From an uncultured Clostridia bacterium (lineage in GTDB: Bacteria > Bacillota > Clostridia > Christensenellales > Borkfalkiaceae): DNA of 35,412 nucleotides. The DNA lies in contig CALVMB010000001.1 of the NCBI GenBank assembly GCA_944341895.1, positions 117,677 through 153,088 of the forward strand, read 5' to 3'. This document shows, piece after piece, positions 1-8,327 of this stretch (positions are counted from its first letter, which is position 1; each line of letters begins with the position of its first letter). The notes beneath the pieces were generated by a model. The model was not told where the DNA came from. It did no database searches and was given only the letters and a program-made list of their open reading frames with translations. Made by a program: the position numbers and the translations under genes.

Positions 1-28
1 GGACGGATTGCGTGAGCCTGTCCAGCAT
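1..28 (-). CDS. Start of an unidentified protein, cut by the window edge
   Basis: Only nine codons are visible, reading MLDRLTQSV. The ATG at 28 is preceded at a 5-base spacing by a GGGGG-containing ribosome site (34-40), and a promoter with TATAAT lies just upstream at 53-82. The arrangement promoter, ribosome site, ATG is convincing, but the peptide is too short to name a family. Confidence 0.45.
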
Positions 29-52
29 GCGAACCCCCTTTTCTTTTTCCTC

Positions 53-82
53 ATTATACCATAGTTCTTTGCTTTTTTGCAA
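53..82 (-). promoter_or_regulatory. Promoter of the left-edge gene
   Basis: On the minus strand, TTGCAA (77-82), an 18-base spacer and a perfect TATAAT (53-58). Transcription would start near 46, giving a leader of about 18 bases to the ATG at 28. It is back to back with the promoter of the acyl-CoA synthetase gene. Confidence 0.55.
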
Positions 83-141
83 ACATTCATACAATTTTTG
101 CGACAAATTTGAAAATATACTTTCTTATTTCGCAAAGATAT

Positions 142-149
142 GCTATAAT
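142..149 (+). promoter_or_regulatory. Extended -10 promoter of the acyl-CoA synthetase gene
   Basis: A consensus TATAAT at 144-149. Counting back, the bases before it are T141, G142, C143, so it carries the extended TGn motif (141-143). No good -35 box is seen 17 bases upstream (TTTCTT at 121-126), so the extended -10 probably carries recognition. The start would be near 156, leaving a leader of about 40 bases. Confidence 0.5.
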
Positions 150-197
150 ATTTCGGAGTAGCATGGGTGCTCGAACTTACGCGGAGGCAGAACGCAG

Positions 198-1859
198 ATG
201 AACCTTTTGAGTCGTTTCACCAACGAACTGGATTTTACCGATTACGACGAATTTTATAACCGTTTCAAACTGATCGTACCCGATAATTTCAACTTTGCGT
301 ACGACGTCGTGGACGAATACGCGCGGCTGGAGCCGGGCAAACGCGCGATGGTCTGGTGCGACGACCTGGGCGAAGAACATACCTTCACCTTTGCCGACAT
401 CAAGCGCATGTCCGACAAGGCGGCGAATTTCTTCCTCTCCCGCGGCATCGGCAAAGGCGACACCGTGCTCGTCATCCTGCAGCGGCGTTACGAATACTGG
501 ACGACGCTGATGGCGCTGGGCAAGATCGGCGCCATCGCCATCCCCGCGACACACATGCTCATGGAAAAGGACCTCATCTACCGCATGGAAAAGGCGGGCG
601 TGAAGATGGTCGTTTCCGTCAACGACGACGAACTGTGCGACAACATCCTCTCCGCCGCCAAAAAGGTGCCCTGCGTGCACACGCTGGCGACGCTGGGCGC
701 GCGCGAAGGGTTCACCGATTACAGCGCAGGGTGCGCGGCGCAGAGCGACGTGCTGGACGTGCCCTACAAAAAGGAACGGCGCGCGGGCGACATCCTGCTG
801 CTCTATTTCACTTCGGGCACGTCGGGCATGCCGAAAATGGTGTGCCTGAGCGAGCGCTATACGCTGGGACACATCGTGACGACGAAGTTCTGGCACTGCT
901 GCATGGACGACGGCCTGCACTTCACCCTCGCCGAGACGGGCTGGGCAAAGGCGAGTTGGGGAAAACTCTTTGGGCAATGGCTGTGCGGCTCGGCGCTGTT
1001 CGTGTACGATTTCCACGGCAAATTCGAGCCCGACGACCTGATGAACCACATCGCAAAGTACGGCATCACCACCTTCTGCGCGCCCCCGACGGTGTACCGC
1101 TTTATGATCAAGACCGATCTGAGCAAGTACGACCTTTCCAGCATCCGCTACATGCTGACGGCGGGCGAAGCGCTCAACCCCGAGATCTACCGCCAGATCG
1201 TGATGAAGACGGGGCACAAGATCTACGAAGGGTTCGGGCAGACGGAGACCACCGTGGTGTGCGCGACCTTCCCGCAGTTCATGGAGATCCGCCCCGGCTC
1301 GATGGGCAAGCCCTCTCCCCTGTATTACGTGCAACTGCTCGACGACGAGGGACGCCCCGTGGAACAGGGCATGACGGGCGAGATCTGCATCCGCCTGCGC
1401 GAGCCGCAGGAAGGGTTGTTCGACGGCTATTATAACGACGAACAACTGACTTCTTCGGTCAAATACGACGGATACTATCACCTCGGCGACCTCGCCTTCT
1501 GCGATTCGGACGGCTATTACTGGTTCGTCGGGCGCAAGGACGACATCATCAAGAGTTCGGGCTACCGCATCGGGCCCTTCGAGGTGGAGAGCGCGCTGAT
1601 GGAGCACCCCGCCGTGCTCGAATGCGCCATCACCGCCGTTCCCGACGAACTGCGCGGACAACTTGTCAAGGCGACCATCGTGCTCGCGCCCGGCTACGAA
1701 GGGAGCGAAGAACTCGTCAAAGAGTTGCAGAACCACGTCAAAAAGACGACGGCGCCCTACAAATATCCGCGCGTGATCGAGTTCGTCAAGGAACTCCCCA
1801 AAACCATCAGCGGCAAGATCCGCCGCGTGCAGATCCGCGAACAGGATTCGCGGTCCTGA
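198..1859 (+). CDS. AMP-forming acyl-CoA synthetase (acetyl/medium-chain type)
   Basis: A 553-residue member of the ANL (adenylate-forming) superfamily. It activates a carboxylic acid with ATP and transfers the acyl group to CoA in the cytoplasm. The P-loop-like motif YFTSGTSGMPK lies near residue 203, GFGQTETT near 345, the hinge region GDLAFCDSDGYYWFVGR near 430-447, GRKDDIIKSSGYRIGPFE near 445, and the catalytic lysine in PKTISGK at residue 540. Length and the C-terminal motifs best match the acetyl-CoA/medium-chain (MACS) group, but the substrate (acetate, butyrate, other) cannot be read from sequence. The ATG at 198 has GGAGG at 183-187. It is a single-gene unit with its own extended -10 promoter and a strong terminator at 1944-1988. 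No substrate-linked neighbours help define the role. Confidence 0.9.
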   Translation: MNLLSRFTNELDFTDYDEFYNRFKLIVPDNFNFAYDVVDEYARLEPGKRAMVWCDDLGEEHTFTFADIKRMSDKAANFFLSRGIGKGDTVLVILQRRYEYWTTLMALGKIGAIAIPATHMLMEKDLIYRMEKAGVKMVVSVNDDELCDNILSAAKKVPCVHTLATLGAREGFTDYSAGCAAQSDVLDVPYKKERRAGDILLLYFTSGTSGMPKMVCLSERYTLGHIVTTKFWHCCMDDGLHFTLAETGWAKASWGKLFGQWLCGSALFVYDFHGKFEPDDLMNHIAKYGITTFCAPPTVYRFMIKTDLSKYDLSSIRYMLTAGEALNPEIYRQIVMKTGHKIYEGFGQTETTVVCATFPQFMEIRPGSMGKPSPLYYVQLLDDEGRPVEQGMTGEICIRLREPQEGLFDGYYNDEQLTSSVKYDGYYHLGDLAFCDSDGYYWFVGRKDDIIKSSGYRIGPFEVESALMEHPAVLECAITAVPDELRGQLVKATIVLAPGYEGSEELVKELQNHVKKTTAPYKYPRVIEFVKELPKTISGKIRRVQIREQDSRS

Positions 1860-1943
1860 CGCCGCAGGGTCTGGCACAAACGCGCGGACGGCGGCTTTGC
1901 CGCGCACGGCACGGTGCCGATCGGACATTCCCAAAAACCAAAT

Positions 1944-1988
1944 ACGGCGCGCCCCGCAGGACCTGCGTGGGCGCGCCGTTTGTTTTGC
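1944..1988 (+). terminator. Terminator between converging genes
   Basis: ACGGCGCGCCC and GGGCGCGCCGT pair around an inner CGCAGG/CCTGCG stem, followed by TTTGTTTTG. On the other strand the hairpin is followed by a T-rich stretch as well (ATTTGGTTTTTGGG), so it can serve both the acyl-CoA synthetase and the mreB homologue. Confidence 0.8.
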
Positions 1989-2020
1989 GATTCTGTTGAT
2001 TCGGACGCGATCTCCGCACC

Positions 2021-3025
2021 TTATTCCTCCGTGCGCAGGCAGACCGTTTCGAGCACCTCTTCGTTGCCGATCGTCCTGCCGCCGCCGAGGATGACCGCCA
2101 TCTGCGGTTCGCCGGAAAGGTTGACGTCCATCTGCATTTCGCGCGCGATGTAATCGTCCAGCCCGATCAGCCGCGCACAGCCGCCCGAAAGGCAGATGCC
2201 GTTGCGGTAGACGGACGCGGACACTTCGGCGGGAAGTTTGGCGACGATCATCAGCGCATATTTGACGATGCGGTCGGCGAACAGTTTGACGCAATCGTAA
2301 ATATCTGCGGAGGAGACGGCGACGGCGCGCGGGCGGCCCGTGGAAATATCCCTGCCGTTGACGACCATGCTCTCGTTGTCGTTGGCGTACAGACTGCCCA
2401 CCGTCCGTTTGAGTTTTTCGCTCGTCTGCAAGCCGATCTTCAGGTGGAAGGAATCGGCGATGCGGTCGATGATCTGGCTGTCGATGTTGCTGCCGCCGAT
2501 GCCCAGCCCGATGCCCGCGATGATGCCGTCCAGCGAAAACGCGGCGATGTTGGTACAGCCGCCGCCGATATCGATGACAAACACGGGGTCCGTCTCGTTG
2601 AGGGGAACGTCCTGCCCCAGCGCCGCCAGGAACGGGACTTCGACAAAGCGGAAAGAGCGGATGCCGCACGCTTCCGCCAGCCGCGCATATTTTTCGAGCA
2701 GGGCGTCCTCCGCGCCGCAGGGCACCGAGAACAGGACCTGCGCCCGCTTTGCCTGCGCCTTGCTCACGCCGATCTTTTTGAGGAAGTACCCCAAAAGGAC
2801 GGCGGCCGCCTCTTCGTCCACGATGTCCGCCTCGAACACGGGGAAGACGATGGTCGTGAATTCCGCCGTCTTGCCGATGAGCAGTTTCGCCTCGTCGCCC
2901 AGCGCCTTGACGGCGCCCGAGCCCGAAGCCACGGCGACGCAGGTCGCCTCGGCGAGCACGATGCCGCTGCCGATCTTGTAGATCTTTGTGACCGATGAAC
3001 CGAAATCGATTGCAAGTTTGATCAT
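2021..3025 (-). CDS. mreB: MreB-like bacterial actin (rod-shape protein)
   Basis: 334 residues. MreB forms membrane-bound ATP-dependent filaments that position cell-wall synthesis. Actin-fold motifs are in order: phosphate-1 IDFGSSVTK (residues 6-14), phosphate-2 VIDIGGGCTN (150-159), and the adenosine motif LSGGCARLIGLDDYI near 288-302. The MreB-type segment VVNGRDISTGRP is also present. The start at 3025 matches the family N-terminus and overlaps the maf stop by four bases (ATGA), implying translational coupling. An open frame continues upstream through maf but is a shadow. Identity to MreB looks modest, so it may be a divergent paralogue. mreC and mreD, usual partners, are not next to it. 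Confidence 0.8.
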   Translation of the reverse strand: MIKLAIDFGSSVTKIYKIGSGIVLAEATCVAVASGSGAVKALGDEAKLLIGKTAEFTTIVFPVFEADIVDEEAAAVLLGYFLKKIGVSKAQAKRAQVLFSVPCGAEDALLEKYARLAEACGIRSFRFVEVPFLAALGQDVPLNETDPVFVIDIGGGCTNIAAFSLDGIIAGIGLGIGGSNIDSQIIDRIADSFHLKIGLQTSEKLKRTVGSLYANDNESMVVNGRDISTGRPRAVAVSSADIYDCVKLFADRIVKYALMIVAKLPAEVSASVYRNGICLSGGCARLIGLDDYIAREMQMDVNLSGEPQMAVILGGGRTIGNEEVLETVCLRTEE

Positions 3026-3582
3026 ACGTTTATCCCGAATTTTGTAAGAATTGTCCTGATCTCGTCGACGGGAAGCCCCACGACGTTGGTATAACTGCCC
3101 CGCCACGCGCGCACGGGCGAAGGGGTATCCTGAATACCGTAACTGCCTGCCTTGTCCAGCGGCGCGCCGCTTTGCACATAGTTGCGGATGAACTCGTCCG
3201 AAAGGTCGGCAAAGTCCACTTCCGTGCAGCAGACGCCCTCCGCGCGGCGGCCGCCGCAAAGGAGGCAATATCCCGTATACACGCGATGCGTCTTGCCCGA
3301 AAGGCGGGAAAGGGTTGCCGCGGCGTCGGCCGCGTCCCGCGGTTTGCCCAGCACCTCCCCTTCGAACGCCACGACGGTGTCCGCACCCAGCACGGCGGCG
3401 TGCGGGTGGCGGGAAAACACATCTTCCGCCTTCTGCCGCGCGAGCGCCTGCGCCAATTCTTCGGGCGCAAGGGACGCGTCCGCGCGCTCGGCGCAGGCGG
3501 CCGCCTCCGCGGTGAAGCGGGAAACGATGCCCCCGAGCAGTTCCCTGCGGCGGGGCGAAGCGCTTGCAAGAATGAGTTCCAT
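3022..3582 (-). CDS. maf: Maf-like nucleoside triphosphate pyrophosphatase
   Basis: 186 residues. Maf proteins hydrolyse dTTP, UTP or modified nucleotides to monophosphates and are linked to septum control. Family motifs are SASPRR (7-12), GADT with the catalytic Asp68, GKP near 80, and KAGSYGIQ. The ATG at 3582 follows GGAGGG at a good spacing and gives the canonical N-terminus MELILASASPRR. The four-base overlap with mreB recalls the maf-mreB neighbourhood of Bacillus, although radC, mreC and mreD are missing. The gap to the upstream phosphatase gene holds a terminator and no clear promoter, so expression may depend on readthrough. Confidence 0.92.
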   Translation of the reverse strand: MELILASASPRRRELLGGIVSRFTAEAAACAERADASLAPEELAQALARQKAEDVFSRHPHAAVLGADTVVAFEGEVLGKPRDAADAAATLSRLSGKTHRVYTGYCLLCGGRRAEGVCCTEVDFADLSDEFIRNYVQSGAPLDKAGSYGIQDTPSPVRAWRGSYTNVVGLPVDEIRTILTKFGINV

Positions 3583-3605
3583 GGTCAACCCTCCCCGCGA
3601 CTGGC

Positions 3606-3632
3606 AAAAAAGCCGCATTGCCTGCGGCTTTT
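3606..3632 (-). terminator. Terminator after the Ppx/GppA gene
   Basis: AAAAGCCGCA / TGCGGCTTTT with a five-base loop, followed on the minus strand by a run of T. It lies only 24 bases before the maf start codon, between two genes on the same strand. Confidence 0.75.
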
Positions 3633-3635
3633 CCC

Positions 3636-5150
3636 TTACAGAATTTCCAGGTTTTTGCGGAAGAATTTGCGGAATTCCGCGTTGGCGTTCATCGCGTCGC
3701 GGATCTCCAGCGAAGCGTCGCCTTCCACTTCCGTCTTCATGATGACCGAATCGCCGAGCACGTCGCAGTTGATGCCCTTGATGGTGCCCGAACAGCCGCG
3801 GTCCAGGCTTTCGGCGATGCGCAGGATCACGCCCAGTTTTTTGACCGCTTCGAGGTCCTCTTCCAGCACGAGATCTTTATAGCGCAGCCAGTCGGCGGGC
3901 GCGATGTCCTCCTTTTTGTGGCAGCCCGCCACGAACGCGGCGAGCACCAGTTCGCGGTGCGAAATGCCGTACAGCGTGGAGTTGAGGATCATGTAACAAC
4001 TGTGTTTCTGGTGGTTGTAGTATTTGATGCGGCAGCCGCAGTCGTGCAGCGTCGCCGCAACTTTCAGGATCTTCAGATACTGGCGCGGGAACTTGTGCAG
4101 CACGCGCAACTGCTTGAACAACTGCACGGACAGGTTCACCACGTGCTCGACGTGCGCCTCGTTGCATTCGTAGAACTTGACCAGCGTCGAAAGGCTGTAC
4201 CCGAGAATATCCGAAATGGGCTTTTCGAGGGTGACGGGCATCGCCTGGTTGAACATGATGCCTTCGCGCAGGCCCATGCCGCTGACCGTGAAGTTTTCAA
4301 AATGCATGAACCTCGTGAACGCCTTCACGACGGCAAGCGCCGCGGGAAGGATGTCCGCGCGTTCGGAAGAGATGCCCTTGATCTTGCGCTTTTTGTCCAG
4401 ATCGAGCACCTTGATCATGTCGTAAATGGCGTCGAAATCCTCAACGGGCAAAGTATAGTTGTGCACGTTGTCCAGCGGATACTTGCGCACCATCTTGCTG
4501 ATCTTGAAGATATTGCGGAAAGAGCCGCCCACGCCGATCATCTGCGCGTCCGGATCCACTTCGTGCAGCCATTCGATGGCGGAGAGTTGTTCGGTGAAGA
4601 ACTCCTCGATCTTTTCCGCCTGCTGCTCGGGGGTGAGCCCGTCGTTTTTGAACAGGTCGGTCAGCGTGACCGCACCGAACGGGAGCGACGTACAGTTGAG
4701 CATGTTGCGGCGGTTGTAATAGACGATCTTGGTGCTGCCGCCGCCGATCTCGAGGATGACGCCCTTGGGCACGTCCATCGAGTTGATGACGCCGCGGTAC
4801 ACCAGCGTGGCTTCCTCTTCCTCGCTGAGCACCTTGACCTTGATGCCGCAGGTCGCCTGGATCTCGTCCAGGAAACTGCGCTGGTTTTTGGCGCGGCGCA
4901 CCGCCGCGGTCGCCACGGCGATGATGCGGTCCACCTTGCTCGCATCCGCGAGTTTTTTGAACATTTTCAATGTGCGGATGGTCTCGGCGACGCGCTGCGG
5001 CTTCAAAAACCCGTCACGCTCCATGTCCTGTCCCAGACGCACGCTTTCCTTGATCTCGTCCACGACCATGAAATGACCCTCGCCGAACAGTTCGACGATG
5101 ACCAGCCGCGCCGAATTCGAACCCAAATCAATAATTCCGATCTTTTCCAC
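3636..5150 (-). CDS. ppx: Ppx/GppA phosphatase with C-terminal HD domain
   Basis: 504 residues, close to the usual length of exopolyphosphatases. The family hydrolyses terminal phosphate from polyphosphate or converts pppGpp to ppGpp. The N-terminal half has the ASKHA phosphate loops, IDLGSNSARLVIVE at residues 6-19 and EIGGGSTKIVYYN further on. The C-terminal half is HD-like, with HVEHVVNLS near 330 and TLHDCG near 368. The start is GTG at 5150, because AGAGGTG lies 5 bases before it and the protein then begins M-EKIGIIDLGSNS, the normal N-terminus; upstream codons have no ribosome site. It has its own promoter (5235-5263) and terminator (3606-3632). Polyphosphatase and pppGpp phosphatase cannot be told apart from sequence alone. 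Confidence 0.88.
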   Translation of the reverse strand: MEKIGIIDLGSNSARLVIVELFGEGHFMVVDEIKESVRLGQDMERDGFLKPQRVAETIRTLKMFKKLADASKVDRIIAVATAAVRRAKNQRSFLDEIQATCGIKVKVLSEEEEATLVYRGVINSMDVPKGVILEIGGGSTKIVYYNRRNMLNCTSLPFGAVTLTDLFKNDGLTPEQQAEKIEEFFTEQLSAIEWLHEVDPDAQMIGVGGSFRNIFKISKMVRKYPLDNVHNYTLPVEDFDAIYDMIKVLDLDKKRKIKGISSERADILPAALAVVKAFTRFMHFENFTVSGMGLREGIMFNQAMPVTLEKPISDILGYSLSTLVKFYECNEAHVEHVVNLSVQLFKQLRVLHKFPRQYLKILKVAATLHDCGCRIKYYNHQKHSCYMILNSTLYGISHRELVLAAFVAGCHKKEDIAPADWLRYKDLVLEEDLEAVKKLGVILRIAESLDRGCSGTIKGINCDVLGDSVIMKTEVEGDASLEIRDAMNANAEFRKFFRKNLEIL

Positions 5151-5234
5151 GTTACACCTCTGCTGTCGGATAATCAAGGGCACTTTCCGCCGCCGCGCCC
5201 CTGCGCTCCCGGCGAGCCCAACTAAACCGACACT

Positions 5235-5263
5235 ATTATAACATCGTTCGTGAGGTTTGTATA
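5235..5263 (-). promoter_or_regulatory. Promoter of the Ppx/GppA gene
   Basis: On the minus strand, TATACA (5258-5263), a 17-base spacer and a perfect TATAAT (5235-5240). The predicted start near 5228 leaves a leader of about 78 bases before the GTG at 5150. Confidence 0.65.
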
Positions 5264-5589
5264 GGTGTTTTTGAACTTTTTGTGCAGATTTTTTTTAAGT
5301 TTTCTACCCGTTCCGCCCTTTTGTTTCATTAAAACACTCATTTTGTAAGGTATTTACTTTTTTTATAAAAATATACACAAATGTCAACATTTAAAGCAAA
5401 AAAAAGGTTTATGCAGTTTGCACAAACCCATTATTTTTACCGCCTTTTGCGGCATATTGCGCGTAAGAAAACGTTCACCCGGCGCCTTTTCCGTATCACC
5501 CGTCCGTGTGCCGGCCCGAACGTGCGGCGCGCGTGCGCGGCGGCGGCAAAAGCCCCGCGCGGTGAGGTGCCGACCCGCGGGCGCACGTT
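5264..5589. other. Intergenic region between ppx and the HAD gene
   Basis: No gene is supported here. The left part (5270-5400) is an AT-rich island with T- and A-runs. It contains TTGACA on the minus strand (5382-5387), but the nearest TATAAA lies only 14 bases further on, so this is a poor promoter. The right part holds the terminator at 5398-5428 and a GC-rich hairpin with CCCGCG/CGCGGG arms near 5547-5583 followed on the minus strand by CTTTT. An open frame on the plus strand from 5381 has no ribosome site and runs into the HAD gene. Confidence 0.6.
5398..5428 (-). terminator. Terminator of the rnf-HAD operon
   Basis: On the minus strand GGTTTGTGCA and TGCATAAACC pair (nine of ten positions) around AAC and are followed by eight T. 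It lies about 160 bases beyond the HAD stop codon and is the best terminator for the whole rnf operon. Confidence 0.75.
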
Positions 5590-6261
5590 CTATCGGCGGC
5601 CTTTTCCGCCCTCCGCACGGGCGCGGAGCAAGATCTCCGTGACCTGCGCAAACGTCTCCGCGATGCGCCATGCGCCCGCCCGTTCGTACTCCCCCGCCGC
5701 GGCATAGGGCGAGCGCAGGCAGATGCAGCGCATGCCGTGCGCGGCGGCGCCGATCGCGTCGTACTTGCGGTCGCCGACCATGATACAGTCGGCGGCGGGG
5801 ATGCCGGTGCGTTCCAGCACCCGCGCGATGACCTCCGCCTTTTCGGTGCCCGTCTCCGTCTCGTCGGCGGAAACAACGTCGAACAGGCGCAGAAAATCAA
5901 AGCGTTCGAGCACGCGCAGGGCAAAGCGGTGCGGCTTGGAGGTGGCGACCGCCGTGACGACGCCCTCCGCCAGCAACCGTTCAAGGCATTCGCGCGCGCC
6001 CGCGACGGGCGCGCATTCGTCGATGCCGCTCTCCGCATAGAGGCGGCGGTATTCGTCCTTGACGCGCGCCGCGTCCCCTTCGCTCATGCCGTAAAATTCC
6101 CGCAAAGCGCCCAGCATGGGCGGCCCGACAAAACGGCGCAGTTCGGACGCGTCCGCGACGGGCACCCCGTTCTTTTCCAGCGCGATGCGCAGACAGCGCA
6201 TGATGCCCGCGCCCGTATCGAACAGCGTTCCGTCCAGATCGAACAACACACAGCGGAGCAT
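5590..6261 (-). CDS. HAD-family phosphatase (phosphoglycolate phosphatase-like)
   Basis: 223 residues, a haloacid dehalogenase-fold hydrolase with an alpha-helical cap. Motif I is LFDLDGTLFDTG with the nucleophile Asp8 and Asp10, motif II is VATSKPHRF near 107-113, and motifs III/IV are in MVGDRKYDAIGAAAHG near 158-170. This arrangement fits the Gph/PGP group, which removes phosphate from small metabolites such as phosphoglycolate, but substrate is not predictable. The ATG at 6261 follows GGAGGGATC. It starts nine bases after the rnfB stop and so is the last gene of the rnf operon, although no functional link to Rnf is known to me. Confidence 0.85.
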   Translation of the reverse strand: MLRCVLFDLDGTLFDTGAGIMRCLRIALEKNGVPVADASELRRFVGPPMLGALREFYGMSEGDAARVKDEYRRLYAESGIDECAPVAGARECLERLLAEGVVTAVATSKPHRFALRVLERFDFLRLFDVVSADETETGTEKAEVIARVLERTGIPAADCIMVGDRKYDAIGAAAHGMRCICLRSPYAAAGEYERAGAWRIAETFAQVTEILLRARAEGGKGRR

Positions 6262-6270
6262 GATCCCTCC

Positions 6271-7065
6271 TCAGTGTTCGAGAATGCACTTGCGCGGGCA
6301 TTTCTGCACGCAGACCTTGCACCCGACGCATTTGGAATAGTCGATGACGGGCAGTCCGTTCTGCATTTCGATGGCGCCCACGGGGCAGTTTTTGGCGCAA
6401 AGGCCGCAGCCGATGCAGCCGTGCGCGCACAGTTCGGCGACGTCCTTGCCCTTGCCGTGGTTGGAGCAGGCGACGTACACCTTGGCAGACTTGGGAATGC
6501 GCTCGATCAGATGCTTGGGGCATTCGGAGATGCAGGCGCCGCAGGAGACGCACTTTTCCTTGTCCACGACGGCATACCCGCCGTCCCCCACGCCGATCGC
6601 CCCGTAGTTGCACACTTCGCCGCACGATCGTTTGCCGATGCACCCGACGGGGCATGCCTTGACGCCGCCCGCGATGAGTTCGCAGGAAGCGCAGTTGCCG
6701 TAGCCGTGGTATTCGTATTTATTGAAGCAGGCATTGCCGCCGTTGCAGTGCACGACGGCGACCGTCTCTTCGCCGATGTCGCCGCCGCCTAAGATCTCGG
6801 CGATGCGCTTTTTGTTTGCCGCGGGCGTGGCGCGGCATTCGGAGAGTTTCGCCTCCCCTTTGACGAGCGCTTCGGCGAACTGCGCACAGCCCGCCCTGCC
6901 GCACCCGCCGCAGTTGGAGCGCGCGAGCAGTTCTTCCACGCGGTCGATGCGCTCGTCGCGGTGCACGGTGAGCGCGTTGGAGACGAGCACGAGCATGACG
7001 CCGAACACGACGGCGATGGCGAGCATGATGCCGCCCGCCAGCAAAACTTGTACAAATGCGTTCAT
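6271..7065 (-). CDS. rnfB: Rnf complex subunit B, polyferredoxin
   Basis: 264 residues. RnfB takes electrons from reduced ferredoxin at the cytoplasmic face of the Rnf complex. It has an N-terminal membrane helix (about residues 5-30). The 4Fe-4S motif CGGCGRAGC follows at 52-60 with C77. A cysteine-rich segment runs from 107 to 152, and two ferredoxin-type repeats are CVSCGACISEC (172-182) and CIGCGLCAKNC (217-227). A further CVGCKVCVQKC is at 246-256. The high cluster count is usual for clostridial RnfB. The gene follows rnfA by 12 bases and precedes the HAD gene by 9. Confidence 0.96.
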   Translation of the reverse strand: MNAFVQVLLAGGIMLAIAVVFGVMLVLVSNALTVHRDERIDRVEELLARSNCGGCGRAGCAQFAEALVKGEAKLSECRATPAANKKRIAEILGGGDIGEETVAVVHCNGGNACFNKYEYHGYGNCASCELIAGGVKACPVGCIGKRSCGEVCNYGAIGVGDGGYAVVDKEKCVSCGACISECPKHLIERIPKSAKVYVACSNHGKGKDVAELCAHGCIGCGLCAKNCPVGAIEMQNGLPVIDYSKCVGCKVCVQKCPRKCILEH

Positions 7066-7077
7066 TGCCGCCCTCCC

Positions 7078-7662
7078 TTACGCGAGAATGCCCGAAAAGC
7101 CCGCAAACGCGAGCGCCATGATCGCCGCGGCGACCAGCGTGATCGGGAAGCCCTTGAAGCAGGCGGGGATGTCCGCCCTGTCCGTTTTCAGCCGCACGCC
7201 CGCGAGCAGGCAGATGGCGAGCAGGAAGCCGATACCCGTCGCCACCGACACGCAGAAGGTGTACACAAAGTTGTAACTCTGGTAGACGATGGCGCTGTTC
7301 GCCGTGCCCAGGATGGCGCAGTTGGTGGTGATCAGCGGCAGATACACGCCCAGCGCGCTGTACAGCGTGGGCGAAAAGCGCTTCAAAATCATTTCCAGCA
7401 GTTGCACGAGCGCCGCGATGACGAGGATGAACGCCATGGTGTAGAGATATTCCACGTTCAGCGGCAGCAGCACGAAATGGTAGATCAGGTAGCAGAACAC
7501 CGACGAGATCGCCATGACGAAGATGACCGCGAACCCCATGCCCGCCGCGTTGGAGGGCTTTTTGGAGACGCCGAGAAAGGGGCAGATGCCCTGATACTGC
7601 GAGAGGACGATGTTCTGCGAGATGACCGCCGTGAACATCACCGAAAGAAGAGGCGCCGTCAT
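7078..7662 (-). CDS. rnfA: Rnf complex subunit A, membrane protein
   Basis: 194 residues, a six-helix membrane subunit. The N-terminus carries SQYQGICPFLGVSKK with Cys27, and a second cysteine lies in TTNCAIL in the middle helix. In RnfA/RnfE and the homologous NqrE/NqrD pair these cysteines hold an iron-sulfur centre inside the membrane, which passes electrons across. The start codon overlaps the rnfE stop by four bases. Length and motifs are normal for the family. Confidence 0.96.
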   Translation of the reverse strand: MTAPLLSVMFTAVISQNIVLSQYQGICPFLGVSKKPSNAAGMGFAVIFVMAISSVFCYLIYHFVLLPLNVEYLYTMAFILVIAALVQLLEMILKRFSPTLYSALGVYLPLITTNCAILGTANSAIVYQSYNFVYTFCVSVATGIGFLLAICLLAGVRLKTDRADIPACFKGFPITLVAAAIMALAFAGFSGILA

Positions 7663-8327
7663 TTGCTCACCTCCGCCGCCTGCGGCTCATGTCCCGCCAG
7701 CGGAAGGGTCGCGTTCTTCATGCGCGCCTTACGCGCTTCCGCTTTGGCGATGAGAAAGTTGAACAGCGCCATCATGCACCCGAACACGATGAACCCGAAG
7801 GCGCTCGCCCCCACCCCTTCCATCACGGGGAAGCCGGGGATGGACATGCCCGCGAAGGCGCCGCCCGCGAAGAACTCGCGCACGATGCCGATCACGCACA
7901 GCGCCGCGGTAAAGCCCAGCCCCATCGAGACGCCGTCCAGCACGCTGTACAGCGGCTTGTTGCAGGAGGCAAAACTCTCCGCGCGGGCAAGAATGATGCA
8001 GTTGACGACGATGAGCGCGATGAACGCCTGCATGGTCGAATACAGGTCGGGCAGATATTTTTTCATGACCATCTGCACGATGATGACGAAGGTCGAAATG
8101 ATGACGATGTAACAGGGAATGCGCACCTTATCGGGGATGAGCCCGCGCAGCAGGCTGACGAACAGGTTGGAAAAGATGAGCACGAAGGTGGTGGCGATGC
8201 CCATCGCAAAGGCGCTGAACAGACTGCCCGTCATGGCGATGGTCGGGCAGGTGCCGAGCACGAGCACGAAGGTCGGATTGCTGCGCACCCCGCCCAGAAG
8301 CGTTTCCCGCAATTTTGCTTTATCCAT
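7659..8327 (-). CDS. rnfE: Rnf complex subunit E, membrane protein
   Basis: 222 residues, paralogous to RnfA with inverted topology in the membrane. GTCPTIAMTGS with Cys27 near the N-terminus and VNCIILARAE in the middle are the conserved cysteine elements. The final tail from about residue 200 (KAEARKARMKN onward) is soluble and charged. The start overlaps the rnfG stop by eight bases and the stop overlaps rnfA by four, so the operon is tightly coupled. Confidence 0.95.
   Translation of the reverse strand: MDKAKLRETLLGGVRSNPTFVLVLGTCPTIAMTGSLFSAFAMGIATTFVLIFSNLFVSLLRGLIPDKVRIPCYIVIISTFVIIVQMVMKKYLPDLYSTMQAFIALIVVNCIILARAESFASCNKPLYSVLDGVSMGLGFTAALCVIGIVREFFAGGAFAGMSIPGFPVMEGVGASAFGFIVFGCMMALFNFLIAKAEARKARMKNATLPLAGHEPQAAEVSK

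Noticed and set aside
3618..5225. 535-codon plus-strand frame opposite the Ppx/GppA gene
   Set aside because: Antisense shadow; it spans the ppx gene and its start region, and starts inside a terminator.
5381..5707. Small plus-strand protein in the gap after ppx
   Set aside because: No ribosome site; it starts in an A/T-rich region, crosses the rnf terminator and ends within the HAD gene on the other strand.
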